From Fidelibacterota bacterium (GTDB lineage Bacteria; Pseudomonadota; Alphaproteobacteria; Rhodospirillales; Rhodospirillaceae), in NCBI GenBank assembly GCA_947473445.1, contig CANJEU010000014.1, positions 1 through 15,118 of the forward strand: a DNA stretch of 15,118 nucleotides, given 5' to 3'. The notes under the pieces are model-generated. The model saw nothing but the letters and a program-made list of their open reading frames with translations, was not told the DNA's origin and made no database searches. Positions 1 through 7,296 of the stretch are shown here, in pieces. Position 1 is the stretch's first letter; every line of letters begins with the position of its first letter. A program made the position numbers and the translations under genes.

Positions 1-26
1 CCTTCCGTCGCGATCCAACGTAAGCG

Positions 27-57
27 TTTACAAAGTGGCCGTGTGACCGAAAAATAT
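27..57 (+). promoter_or_regulatory. Possible promoter of the hybrid kinase gene
   Basis: A TTTACA hexamer at 27-32 resembles a sigma-70 -35 box. An A/T-rich stretch (AAAAATAT, 50-57) lies 17-19 bases downstream, where a -10 box would be. The match is weak and rests only on position upstream of the ATG at 81. Confidence 0.2.
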
Positions 58-80
58 CACTCTAAAGAAATCTAAGTTTC

Positions 81-2147
81 ATGCTCGAAAAAGAACAATA
101 CGCTCGCGACCCGTTTGCCAAAGCGCTCCAATTGTTTGTGTTGCACATACTCTTGGCTTCGATCGGCATGTTGACGCGGGGCGAAAATCAGCCGGCGGCT
201 ATCATTGCGCCGGCGCCCGCAGCCCTTCTGGCTTTTTTGCTCATGCGGCCAGTGCGCGAGTGGGGATACTATTGTATCGCGGCGTTCGCAGCGGAAATGG
301 CTTTTGATAAGGTGGTGTATCATATTTCGGTGGCGGCCCAGACTGGATTCGCCACCGCCAACGTATTAGAGGGGCTTTCTGCGGCGTGCGTTTTGCGGTT
401 TGGTTTGCAGGACCGGCTCAATCTCGCCCGCACCCAGCATTCCACAATATTCATGATAGCGGTTGGTTTAGTCGGCCCCGCGGTAGGCGCAGTCGTGGGC
501 GCGTATACTCTGCACCAGAGCCTAGATGAGGCCTTCTGGATGGGGGCGCAGCGGTGGTGGTTTGGAGATGCAATCACGCACTTTACAGTGACGCCAGCGA
601 TCCTTATGACCTGGGAATTGTCGATGACCCTGCGGCAAATTACACGCCGCCAAGTAACTAATGCTGCGGTATTCGTTTTCGTGATGACGGCAGCGTTGGC
701 CGTCAGCCCGCTCTTTACGAGCGTTCCAATGCCGCTAGAGTTTGCGCTGCTGAGCCTTCCCCTCGTCTTGTGGCTCGCGTCCAGGGAACGACTCGTGGTG
801 CTTTGCCTCGCCAACTCTATCGGAACGATCTTATCTTTAATTTTATTGTCCGAGTTTCGCCTGACAGAAGCCACGAACCACGAGGTGATCGAAATCCAGC
901 TCTTTCTGGCGATCGTGTCAGCAACCGTTCTTTTGACCGGCGCTCTCTTCGAGGAGAGGCTTCTTGCATTGAATGCCGTCGAGGAAAAAAGAGTCAGGGA
1001 GCAGCGGTCTGCACAGGCTAATAAGCTGCAGGCATTGGGCCTTCTGACAAGTGGAATTGCTCACGATATTAACAATCTTCTTGGCTTAATAGACCTCCGC
1101 CTGGAGCTAGCAAAAAAAGGCCTCACGGAGCGGAGTCCGCAAATGGTGCAAATATTGAGCGCATCGGAAGCTGTGCAAAGAGGCGCCAAGCTGGTCCGCC
1201 GGCTCTTGGTGTTTTCGCGCTCAGAGCCTCTAAATGCGGAGCTGTATGATCTTAACGATGTACTCAGCAACCTTGTCGGTCTTCTCCGTAAGACAGTAGG
1301 GATAGAAACCACTCTCGCATTTTTTCCCGCTAGAGCCTCATTGATGTGCGCGGCTGACGGAGCCGAGCTAGAGGCTGCTGTCGTAAATCTAATTGTGAAT
1401 GCGCGCGATGCCTTGGGAGGCAGCGGCGTCATTCAAGTAATGCTGAGCCAGGTGCTTATTGACGGCGCGGAGAACTTGGATTCCACGGGGGCGATACTCC
1501 AGCCCGGCAACTACGCGCGGATCAGTGTGTCGGACAACGGCTGCGGCATGTCTCCTGAAATCCTCAGGCAGTGCTTCGACCCCTTTTTCACGACGAAAAA
1601 CCTGAACAACGGTACGGGCCTTGGTCTGAGCACGATTGTAGGATTCGTCCACCAAGTCGGCGGGGGGATCTACGTTGACTCTGAACTGCACAAAGGCACC
1701 GACGTTAAGTTGCTGCTGCCACTCAGCCCTAAAGCAGACGAACCGACTGCGAGTTCTGAAGCGTTGAGAACAGAGCTGTCGCAAAAGACGATCTTGATCG
1801 TGGAAGACAACGGCGACCTCAGGGACGCTCTGGCTTCGCTGCTCCGACAAAAGGGTTTGAATGTTGAAGAAGCTTCAAGCGGCCCGGCGGCTGAGGATAA
1901 GCTGAAGGCAAGCCCCCACATAGCCCTGGTGCTGTCCGACGTTATGATGCCGGGCGGCATGAATGGCGTCGAACTTTTGCAGAAAGTCCAAAACAAGTCG
2001 CCGCATATCAAGCTCCTGCTTATGACGGGCTACGCAGGTAACGCGCTCGCTAACGTTTCAGCGGCGGACTGTGCGTTTGAGGTCGTCCGCAAACCGTTCG
2101 ATTTTGAGGATTTGGCGTCGCGGATTGGTCAGCTGCTCAAGGAGTAA
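81..2147 (+). CDS. MASE1-type membrane hybrid histidine kinase
   Basis: Sensor kinase expected to autophosphorylate on His and pass the phosphate to its own receiver domain. Residues 1-290 are a multi-helix membrane region, about 8 hydrophobic segments, resembling the MASE1 integral-membrane sensor. A short coiled linker (291-318) leads to the H-box GIAHDINN, with His328 as likely phospho-acceptor. The ATPase domain shows an N-box around Asn440, DNGCGM at 485-490, FDPFFTTK near 499-506 and GTGLGLS at 511-517. A C-terminal receiver spans about 569-688, with acidic residues Glu575/Asp576, phospho-acceptor Asp620, Thr649 and Lys671. All catalytic motifs look intact. The start at 81 is the first in-frame ATG; no strong ribosome site precedes it. 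No partner regulator gene lies beside it, so it is an orphan here. Base composition is lower in GC than the genes from 2947 on, which fits carriage on an acquired island. Family is confident; stimulus and output are unknown. Confidence 0.93.
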   Translation: MLEKEQYARDPFAKALQLFVLHILLASIGMLTRGENQPAAIIAPAPAALLAFLLMRPVREWGYYCIAAFAAEMAFDKVVYHISVAAQTGFATANVLEGLSAACVLRFGLQDRLNLARTQHSTIFMIAVGLVGPAVGAVVGAYTLHQSLDEAFWMGAQRWWFGDAITHFTVTPAILMTWELSMTLRQITRRQVTNAAVFVFVMTAALAVSPLFTSVPMPLEFALLSLPLVLWLASRERLVVLCLANSIGTILSLILLSEFRLTEATNHEVIEIQLFLAIVSATVLLTGALFEERLLALNAVEEKRVREQRSAQANKLQALGLLTSGIAHDINNLLGLIDLRLELAKKGLTERSPQMVQILSASEAVQRGAKLVRRLLVFSRSEPLNAELYDLNDVLSNLVGLLRKTVGIETTLAFFPARASLMCAADGAELEAAVVNLIVNARDALGGSGVIQVMLSQVLIDGAENLDSTGAILQPGNYARISVSDNGCGMSPEILRQCFDPFFTTKNLNNGTGLGLSTIVGFVHQVGGGIYVDSELHKGTDVKLLLPLSPKADEPTASSEALRTELSQKTILIVEDNGDLRDALASLLRQKGLNVEEASSGPAAEDKLKASPHIALVLSDVMMPGGMNGVELLQKVQNKSPHIKLLLMTGYAGNALANVSAADCAFEVVRKPFDFEDLASRIGQLLKE

Positions 2148-2532
2148 GAATTCTAGCCGCCGCGACTCTTTACAAAGCGGTCCGCTTCTCTAACGTGATA
2201 GCAATGCCGCGCGCGGCGTCGGAACTGACCTTGCCGATTGACCTACATGAAACGAGCGAGGGTGAGTAAGGCTTCATACTTTGGTGCTGATATCCGCGAC
2301 CTTACGTACGGCTGAAATCTCCAGCGTTCGAAAATCGAGCAAAAGCGTCAACTGATCGCATTTGTCTTTTTGAACTTAAGCCGAAGGGTAAAAGCTAGAG
2401 TTTTCCTTGCGTTCGCCCTTTGACCGGATGATCAATCGGCGCTCTTATGTACGTTGGCTGGTGGGCTAGGAATCGGGTCTGATTCGCGCCACCGTGTCGG
2501 AAGTCAATGAAATTAAGTTAACTCCGTCATTG

Positions 2533-2558
2533 ATCTGTACCAGTAGCCTGGTACAGAT
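2533..2558. repeat. Perfect 11-bp inverted repeat, 4-base loop
   Basis: ATCTGTACCAG (2533-2543), loop TAGC (2544-2547), then CTGGTACAGAT (2548-2558). The two arms are perfectly complementary. No T-run follows on either strand, so it is not a standard intrinsic terminator. It may be an operator, a recombination site or a structured RNA element. Confidence 0.7.
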
Positions 2559-2705
2559 ACCCACCAGCATGGGGACCGGCTTCTGTCGATCTCCTTCCGT
2601 ACCAATGCTCTAGAATTTGGCACTCTTCTCCCACCCTCTCCGCGATAAAATTCACCGACCGACAGAGGCCACTCCTCCAGAACGCTGAATGCGCTGCGAA
2701 CGCAC

Positions 2706-2745
2706 TTGGCACACTTTTGGCACAAGTGATGGCGAGAAATGGCGA
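2706..2745 (+). repeat. Two pairs of helix-phased direct repeats near the att-like site
   Basis: TTGGCAC occurs at 2706-2712 and 2717-2723 (11-base period). ATGGCGA occurs at 2729-2735 and 2739-2745 (10-base period). The spacing of about one helical turn is typical of protein-binding sites. They lie about 100 bases before the tRNA-like sequence, where integrase arm sites or excisionase sites would be expected. Function is inferred. Confidence 0.4.
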
Positions 2746-2842
2746 CAATCCCGGATAACCGGCGAAACGAAATCGTCAGGAAAGCGGGATATCTATTGTC
2801 TGGGATTATCCCCCGTAGTCACCGAGATTCTAACTCATCAAA

Positions 2843-2887
2843 TTCCTAATCTGGGGGCCGTGCGTTCAAATCGCGCCGGGGACGCCA
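2843..2887 (+). other. tRNA-Arg(CCT) 3'-half copy, probable island attachment site
   Basis: The sequence fits the 3' half of a tRNA. There is an anticodon loop TTCCTAA (2843-2849) with CCT at 2845-2847, and a variable region at 2855-2859. A perfect T arm follows, GTGCG (2860-2864), loop TTCAAAT, CGCGC (2872-2876), with one G-T pair. Then come a 3' acceptor strand CGGGGAC (2877-2883), discriminator G and CCA (2885-2887). Upstream, TCAAA (2838-2842) pairs 4 of 5 with the anticodon stem, counting one T-G wobble. TCCCCCG (2809-2815) pairs only 5 of 7 with the acceptor, and no D arm forms. A full functional tRNA is therefore unlikely. Tyrosine integrases commonly leave such 3'-end copies at the distal end of an island, with chromosome continuing after CCA. 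That matches the GC change here. Confidence 0.6.
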
Positions 2888-2946
2888 TCCTGCTCCGCGG
2901 AGACGCCATGGGGAGAAATGTAGCGTGTCCTCAAATCTTCAAAATC

Positions 2947-3633
2947 TTAAGCTCTATAGCCGACCCAACCCTTGAACGTGAAGCCAGCGTAAAAGAGTTC
3001 GACATCCCGAAACCCGCAGTCGCGGAGGATGGCCGCGTCTTGATCGGGGGACAGCACGGGCAAAAGTCCTTTCATTCTCGGGATGCCTGCTTCCACCTCG
3101 TCCGCCGACATTCCTGAGGAAATGGAAAATGCCGCGTAGCGCGCCAGCCATTTATCCTTGCCGGCGCTCGTATTCGGAAAGCTGTGATGGGCCACCACGA
3201 AAGGCGAATCGGGCTTGAGACGACGATGGACGGCACTTACCGTTTTCCGCCGCTCCTCCTCATCAAGAAAATGAAGTGTAAGGAGACACGACGCGGCATC
3301 GAAGGGGCCTTCCGGGGCGTCGTGTATGTATCCCTCATGGAATGTCACCCGCGACATCATTGAACCCAACGTTGATCTGGCGAGTTGGAGCATTTCCGAG
3401 GAAGGGTCCACACCGTCGAAGCGCCAGTTCGGATGCGTTTCGGCAAAAGTACGCAGCTCCTCGCCGCCTCCCGCGCCGAGAACAAGGACGCGCGCGTCGG
3501 CAGGGGCCTTCTCGGCAAGGAGTAGGCCGGCCATGCGGTGAAGATCTTTCAGACCTGGCACAAGCCGAGCTGTCCGATCGGCATAACTCAGGACGGCACG
3601 CGGATCGGAAAATGAGGATGTTGGATTACTCAA
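2947..3633 (-). CDS. Class I SAM-dependent methyltransferase
   Basis: Small soluble methyltransferase of 228 residues, predicted to transfer a methyl group from S-adenosylmethionine to an unidentified substrate. The SAM-binding motif I is VLVLGAGGGEE (49-59). The acidic ribose-binding residue at the end of strand 2 is Asp76, in DGVDPSSEM. A motif-III-like FDAASCLLTLHFL lies near 111-123, and the usual LKPDSPFVVAHHSF strand follows at 139-152. Length is normal for the Methyltransf_12/25 type. The start is a TTG codon at 3631-3633, preceded by GGAG with six bases of spacing; the next in-frame ATG is about 34 residues inside and would cut the N-terminus. It is the first complete gene right of the tRNA-Arg-like site, so it is probably resident chromosome. 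The specific substrate cannot be told from sequence. Confidence 0.87.
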   Translation of the reverse strand: MSNPTSSFSDPRAVLSYADRTARLVPGLKDLHRMAGLLLAEKAPADARVLVLGAGGGEELRTFAETHPNWRFDGVDPSSEMLQLARSTLGSMMSRVTFHEGYIHDAPEGPFDAASCLLTLHFLDEEERRKTVSAVHRRLKPDSPFVVAHHSFPNTSAGKDKWLARYAAFSISSGMSADEVEAGIPRMKGLLPVLSPDQDAAILRDCGFRDVELFYAGFTFKGWVGYRA

Positions 3634-3785
3634 AGATGTCTCCAGGGGTTCCCCGCGGCCAACCTGGCAACTCGTGATAGGACGGACGTTGAACCGGGTT
3701 GCTTGCTACGAACCGCTTTTCGCTCACATTATGCTCGCTTGAGCTTATTCGTCTCTGGCGGCGCGCCGGGGTGTGAGCGTCGAAC

Positions 3786-4739
3786 TCACTCGGTGGGCTG
3801 CTGCTGCGGGATCGTCGGCGCTAACCGCTGGCGCGCCTTTTCAAACGCGAGGGGAATCATCGCGAGCATTTTAATCTTGTGCTCGTTCAGACCGGTGGTG
3901 TCGTTGGCGAGCATCTCGATCTCCTGGGCCAGCTGGTGGCAGGTATTCACCATTTCGGCCTGCCCGATCCGCCGCGACGTGGCGGAAGCCTCTTCGAGTC
4001 CTTCCACAAGTTCGCGCAGCGATTTCGCGACGTCGTCGCCCAGCTTGCCGTTACTGTGCGCCTCAAGCAGGCTGTCGCAGGACCATTTCAGCTTGAGACT
4101 TTGCGTGTGGAGCTGCCCGAGCCAAATTTGGCCCGATGCGGCCGAGACGGCCCTTTCCAATACGTCAGGCGGAATCGTTCGGCGTTCGAGTTTGTAGCGG
4201 AGTGTGTTGATCGTCTGAATGAGGGGTATATCCGCTGAGCGCCCGGCGGCGCGGCGCTCCGGGCCGATATAATCGGTGGTCGCAATAAACAGCGGTCGAT
4301 TGAAAGCAAGCTGGGTGATGCGGTCTATAAGCTGCCCGGCCGCGACGGGCTTGACGAGAGCGGAGTCGGCGCCGGATTTTACCGCCGCCGCTATCGATGC
4401 CGAATTGTCGGGGTTGACCAGTAACAGGATCACCGTGAACGGATTTTTGCCGAGGACCGCACGGCGGATGCGTTTGGTGACTTCAAAAATTTCCGCGCCC
4501 TGGCTCTCGGAGAGAATCACGACGTCCGGCGGCGCGCTCGCCAGATAAGGCTCCATTTCATCGGGCGTTAGAAAGCCCCGGATCCCTCCCAGACCGACGC
4601 TGCGCAGCATGGTGCGCAGGCCGTTGGCGACCTCGCTGTTTTTCTCCAGCAGGAAAATCGAGACGTAGGCCAGCCGCGCGGGATCGAATTTATCGGCCGG
4701 CCTGACTGGCTTAGGCGGCTCCTTGGTCGCATTGTCCAT
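3786..4739 (-). CDS. Atypical receiver-domain protein lacking the phospho-acceptor Asp
   Basis: A 317-residue soluble protein with an N-terminal CheY-like fold (about 24-150). In place of the usual acidic pair it has LLEKNSEV (30-37). At the phospho-acceptor position, six residues after Pro71, it has Ser77 in PDVVILSES. The conserved Lys (Lys130, in ALVKP) remains, so this is probably a pseudo-receiver not switched by Asp phosphorylation. A DYIGPERR motif (156-163) ends the receiver. Residues 170-317 are mostly helical with no DNA-binding, GGDEF or other output domain recognised. CHQLAQEIEML (267-277) is faintly like an HPt helix but too weak to call. The ATG at 4737-4739 has GGGGAAG upstream. 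It is divergent from the DUF1772 gene and has no kinase neighbour. A scaffold or sequestering role is inference only. Confidence 0.75.
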   Translation of the reverse strand: MDNATKEPPKPVRPADKFDPARLAYVSIFLLEKNSEVANGLRTMLRSVGLGGIRGFLTPDEMEPYLASAPPDVVILSESQGAEIFEVTKRIRRAVLGKNPFTVILLLVNPDNSASIAAAVKSGADSALVKPVAAGQLIDRITQLAFNRPLFIATTDYIGPERRAAGRSADIPLIQTINTLRYKLERRTIPPDVLERAVSAASGQIWLGQLHTQSLKLKWSCDSLLEAHSNGKLGDDVAKSLRELVEGLEEASATSRRIGQAEMVNTCHQLAQEIEMLANDTTGLNEHKIKMLAMIPLAFEKARQRLAPTIPQQQPTE

Positions 4740-4851
4740 GGTGATGGCGCTTCCCCGAACGCCCGTTCCAACCCCCGTTGAGGTGCAGGCCCGCCAAGCT
4801 TACGCATCCGCCATCGACCGGTCCACCGTGATCCTTTGGGCGATGACTGAT

Positions 4852-4863
4852 GTGTTACAACAC
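4852..4863. promoter_or_regulatory. Palindrome in the divergent gap, possible operator
   Basis: GTGTT-AC-AACAC is a perfect inverted repeat with a 2-base centre. It lies in the 219-base gap (4740-4958) between the leftward receiver-like gene and the rightward DUF1772 gene. Its length and position fit a dimeric repressor site, but no regulator gene is adjacent and no clear promoter boxes were found in the gap. Confidence 0.3.
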
Positions 4864-4958
4864 CACTTTACCGTGGGAAATACCGCCGGGGAGCCATAAT
4901 CCTCTACGTCCGTCATTCAGGTTCGAGACGAGATCATAAAGAGTCAGGGAGAAGAAAA

Positions 4959-5390
4959 ATGCTGACGGGCCTGCTCGCATTATCGACCGCGTCGGCTTTT
5001 GCCGCGGCGGCTTGCTACATCAACATCGCCGAGCAACCGGCGCGCCTGCGTCTCGACGACAGGAACCTGCTCGCGCAGTGGAAACCAAGCTATGCGCGCG
5101 GCTTTGTTCTGCAGGGAAGCCTTGCGGTCATCTCGGGCGTTTTCGGCGGGGCGGCCGCATGGCAATCGCAAGACTGGCGCTGGGGTGTTGGAGCGGTGCT
5201 CATCCTCAGCAACTGGCCCTACACGATGTTGGGAATAATGCCGACGAATAAGCGCTTGAACGCGATCGCTCCGGACGCCGCAGATGAAACCTCGCGCGCG
5301 CTGATCGAGAGGTGGGGGCGCCTGCACGGTGTCCGATCCGCCCTTGGTGTCGCGGCCACGCTCGCCTATTTATGGGCGTCTCAGGCTTAG
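4959..5390 (+). CDS. DUF1772-family small membrane protein
   Basis: A 143-residue integral membrane protein. Hydrophobic segments lie at about 3-22, 48-66, 74-92 and 124-141. Between helices 3 and 4 are the Asn-Lys pair of MPTNKRLN (94-101) and ERWGRLHGVRS (117-127). A Thr-Asn motif followed by Trp and His-x-x-Arg is characteristic of DUF1772, a family that includes anthrone oxygenase-like proteins. No enzymatic role can be assigned in a bacterium from this. The ATG at 4959 is well placed, with GGAG at 4948-4951 and seven bases of spacing. The gene stands alone, divergent from the receiver-like gene and 127 bases from the next gene on the same strand. Family call is fairly confident; function is unknown. 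Confidence 0.75.
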   Translation: MLTGLLALSTASAFAAAACYINIAEQPARLRLDDRNLLAQWKPSYARGFVLQGSLAVISGVFGGAAAWQSQDWRWGVGAVLILSNWPYTMLGIMPTNKRLNAIAPDAADETSRALIERWGRLHGVRSALGVAATLAYLWASQA

Positions 5391-5517
5391 TCGCCAGCGG
5401 TTGTCTTTATCGCCTCTGATGGTCGCGCCCCTCAACCAATTCTCGCCGCGTCGTGGACGATACTTCGGCGTTCCCTTATCTTTCGGTCGAATGCAGGCTG
5501 ACACGTAGGCGGATGCC

Positions 5518-5916
5518 ATGACCATTCGGACCGGAGGCTGTCTTTGCGGCGCTAGGCGCTATGAAGTCGAAGGCGATTTCGACGGCGTGTGGGTGTGCCA
5601 CTGCTCACTGTGCCGCAAGGCCACAGGATCTGTTGGAAATGCCATCTTGATCGTCCCGCGGGCGCACTTCCGCTGGCTTGCAGGTGAAGACCACGGCGTC
5701 ACCTTCGCCCTGCGCCAGAGCTACACCATCACCCGCTGCAAGACCTGCGGCACGCCACTTCCGGCCGAGACAGACGAAAAGAACGTCTACGTGACGGCCG
5801 GTACCCTTGACGATCCCTTGGGCACGGGCATCAAGACGCACATGTTCTGTGCGTCGCGCGCCGACTGGGACCATGACAGGTCGGATGTCCGCTACTTCGA
5901 TGAACGATCAGATTAG
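5518..5916 (+). CDS. GFA / CENP-V family zinc protein
   Basis: A 132-residue protein of the family named for glutathione-dependent formaldehyde-activating enzyme (Gfa). Members bind zinc through cysteine clusters. The ligand pattern is complete: Cys8-x-Cys10 in GGCLCGA, Cys27-x-Cys29-x-x-Cys32 in CHCSLCRK, and Cys74-x-x-Cys77 in CKTCGTPL. The usual C-terminal features are present too: the YVTAGTLDDP strand (91-100) and a late HMFCASRADWDH (108-119). Length is normal for a single-domain member. The ATG at 5518 has an AGGCGGA ribosome site at 5507-5513. Most family members have no proven formaldehyde activity, and no formaldehyde or glutathione gene is nearby, so only the family should be used for annotation. 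Confidence 0.88.
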   Translation: MTIRTGGCLCGARRYEVEGDFDGVWVCHCSLCRKATGSVGNAILIVPRAHFRWLAGEDHGVTFALRQSYTITRCKTCGTPLPAETDEKNVYVTAGTLDDPLGTGIKTHMFCASRADWDHDRSDVRYFDERSD

Positions 5917-6052
5917 AGCAAGCCATCCCCGTTCACGCCCTTCCTCGCGCTCGGTACGCCATTCCAGCCCATGCAGAACAAACGGGTGAACGCGTATCAG
6001 CCGGATGGACGGACGGTCGGAGTGGTCCGCCATTGTTAGGACCAACGGATTT

Positions 6053-6955
6053 TTAAGGAAACTCGAACCAGGTACCTGCCAGCTTGTGATCCGGCGTGAG
6101 AGGCCCAACCTTCCAGATGAGCTTACCATTCCCGAAGACGGCCTCGTAGACATCCCAACCTTCGGCATCGACGCGCAGAAATTTCAGGTCCGTCAGTTTT
6201 CCGAGACGACGAAATGTCGGGCGGGTCGTCGGCCACGTTCTTTTGGTGCTCTCAATAGTTCCCGGCGCCATGTCTTCGTAATTCGGGGCACCCGTATGAA
6301 AAGCCGCGATCGAACGTCGCAAAAGAACCTCGCGCTCGGGCGAGGGTTTGTTATCGGCAACATACTTTTGCAACGCCTCTTCAAACGCTGTGGCAACGGA
6401 CTCGTCTACGCGCTTCGCGAGATGCTCGCGCCCGTTCTGGTGCAACATCAGGCTCTCCGCAAAACCCTGCGCACTGAGTTTGAAGCTGAGCTGTGCAGGG
6501 GGCCGTAGGGTGAAGAACTTGGACTCGCTTTCTGGATAAAACTCGAGCGGGCCCTGCCCCGTTAGCCGCGCATGAAATAGTTCTTCCTTGCGCGAAACTG
6601 TGCAGAAGGTGTCGGGACTGAACTGGTAGCAGCCGACGAACTTGTCGAATTCCTTGGGATCGAACGTAATGGCGGTGCGCGGCGCTGCTTGCTCTGCGAG
6701 TCGTTCGACGGTGTATCTCGATCCTTGCGCATCAATCATCTCGGCAAAACCATTCGCCGCGTTCGCCGCGATCTCTGACGAAGACGTGCCGTTGATCAAC
6801 GCCTGCAGCGTATTCCAGTTCGGATACCCAAGAACTTGGGCAAGCGCTTCATAGGCGTGAGTCTGTTTCAGTTTAATGCCTTCGGCCGCCAGGAATTCGC
6901 GCAAACGATTAGCCGCGTTCTTGGCTCCAACTGCAGACAAGGTAATAGTGACCAT
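6053..6955 (-). CDS. Glyoxalase_8 N-domain fused to DUF3471-like domain
   Basis: A 300-residue soluble protein of unknown function. Residues about 8-56 match the glyoxalase-related helical domain (Glyoxalase_8 type): RLREFLAAEGIKLK, then EALAQVLGYPNWNTL. Residues about 100-183 resemble DUF3471, the domain usually found behind serine beta-lactamase-like hydrolases: FVGCYQFSPD, LTGQGPLEFYPESESKFF and LMLHQNGREHLAKRV. Residues about 205-300 look like the repeat that follows it in such proteins, with GWDVYEAVFGNGKLIWKVG near 266-284. The hydrolase domain with its SxxK motif is absent. I chose the ATG at 6953-6955 because GGAGG lies eight bases upstream; an in-frame ATG at 6970 would add five residues but has no ribosome site. 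The gene stands alone, facing the GFA gene. Domain calls come from pattern recall and need a profile search. Confidence 0.7.
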   Translation of the reverse strand: MVTITLSAVGAKNAANRLREFLAAEGIKLKQTHAYEALAQVLGYPNWNTLQALINGTSSSEIAANAANGFAEMIDAQGSRYTVERLAEQAAPRTAITFDPKEFDKFVGCYQFSPDTFCTVSRKEELFHARLTGQGPLEFYPESESKFFTLRPPAQLSFKLSAQGFAESLMLHQNGREHLAKRVDESVATAFEEALQKYVADNKPSPEREVLLRRSIAAFHTGAPNYEDMAPGTIESTKRTWPTTRPTFRRLGKLTDLKFLRVDAEGWDVYEAVFGNGKLIWKVGPLTPDHKLAGTWFEFP

Positions 6956-7296
6956 CTCCCAATCCTCCATCGGACGGTGTCGCAGAGAGAAGGCCCCGTT
7001 ATCTCACCTGACCGTCCCGGGGTTTGGGGATGTACAGGAGGACGCGTTGTTGCAGCTTTGCCTTACCCTAACGGGCGGAGCCGGACTGGCGCTGCATGCC
7101 TGCCAGAATTCTAACGCGGGTCATGATCCGTAGCTATTATTTCTTCCGCCTCTTTTGCGTTCACGCGTTCATCTCGCGCGCCACACCATTTCCAAAGCAT
7201 AAGTCGCGAGCCTGCTTTGAATTCCATAAAACACTAGCAACACGCACCGGCGCGTTATAGACGACGTCCCCTCACCACGTTCCTCCGGGGATTCCC
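6956..7296. other. Intergenic gap between the Glyoxalase_8 fusion and yegD-like genes
   Basis: About 340 bases between two divergent genes. It must hold both promoters, but I found no convincing -35/-10 pair. A weak hairpin (CTGGC...GCCAG) lies near 7085-7105. No supported gene or RNA was found. Confidence 0.4.

Larger units (their letters stand above)
2148..2842. other. Non-coding island end between kinase gene and att-like site
   Basis: About 700 bases in which I see no convincing gene. Short frames on both strands lack ribosome sites and recognisable domains. The stretch contains a perfect 11-bp inverted repeat at 2533-2558 and two pairs of phased direct repeats at 2706-2745. Composition is similar to the kinase gene and lower in GC than the sequence after 2887. 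It could be the non-coding end of an integrated element. Confidence 0.5.

Noticed and set aside
2513..2748. Two overlapping minus-strand frames of about 70 codons
   Set aside because: No ribosome site, no domain, and they run through the perfect inverted repeat; likely chance frames.
2809..2887. A complete functional tRNA-Arg(CCT) gene
   Set aside because: The T arm, anticodon loop and CCA are good, but the D arm cannot pair, the acceptor stem has only 5 of 7 pairs, and the anticodon stem has a mismatch. A 3'-end copy or decayed gene fits better.
2893..2902. CTCCGCGGAG palindrome and GACGCCAT direct repeat (2881-2888, 2902-2909) after the CCA
   Set aside because: Short and GC-rich; could be chance. 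Noted only because it lies at the proposed island edge.
2689..3117. 142-codon open frame on the plus strand
   Set aside because: It crosses the tRNA-like site and runs antisense into the methyltransferase gene, with no ribosome site and no recognisable domain.
5518..5916. Annotation as a formaldehyde-detoxifying enzyme
   Set aside because: The family name is historical; zinc ligands are present, but no formaldehyde-pathway gene is nearby and activity is unproven for most members.
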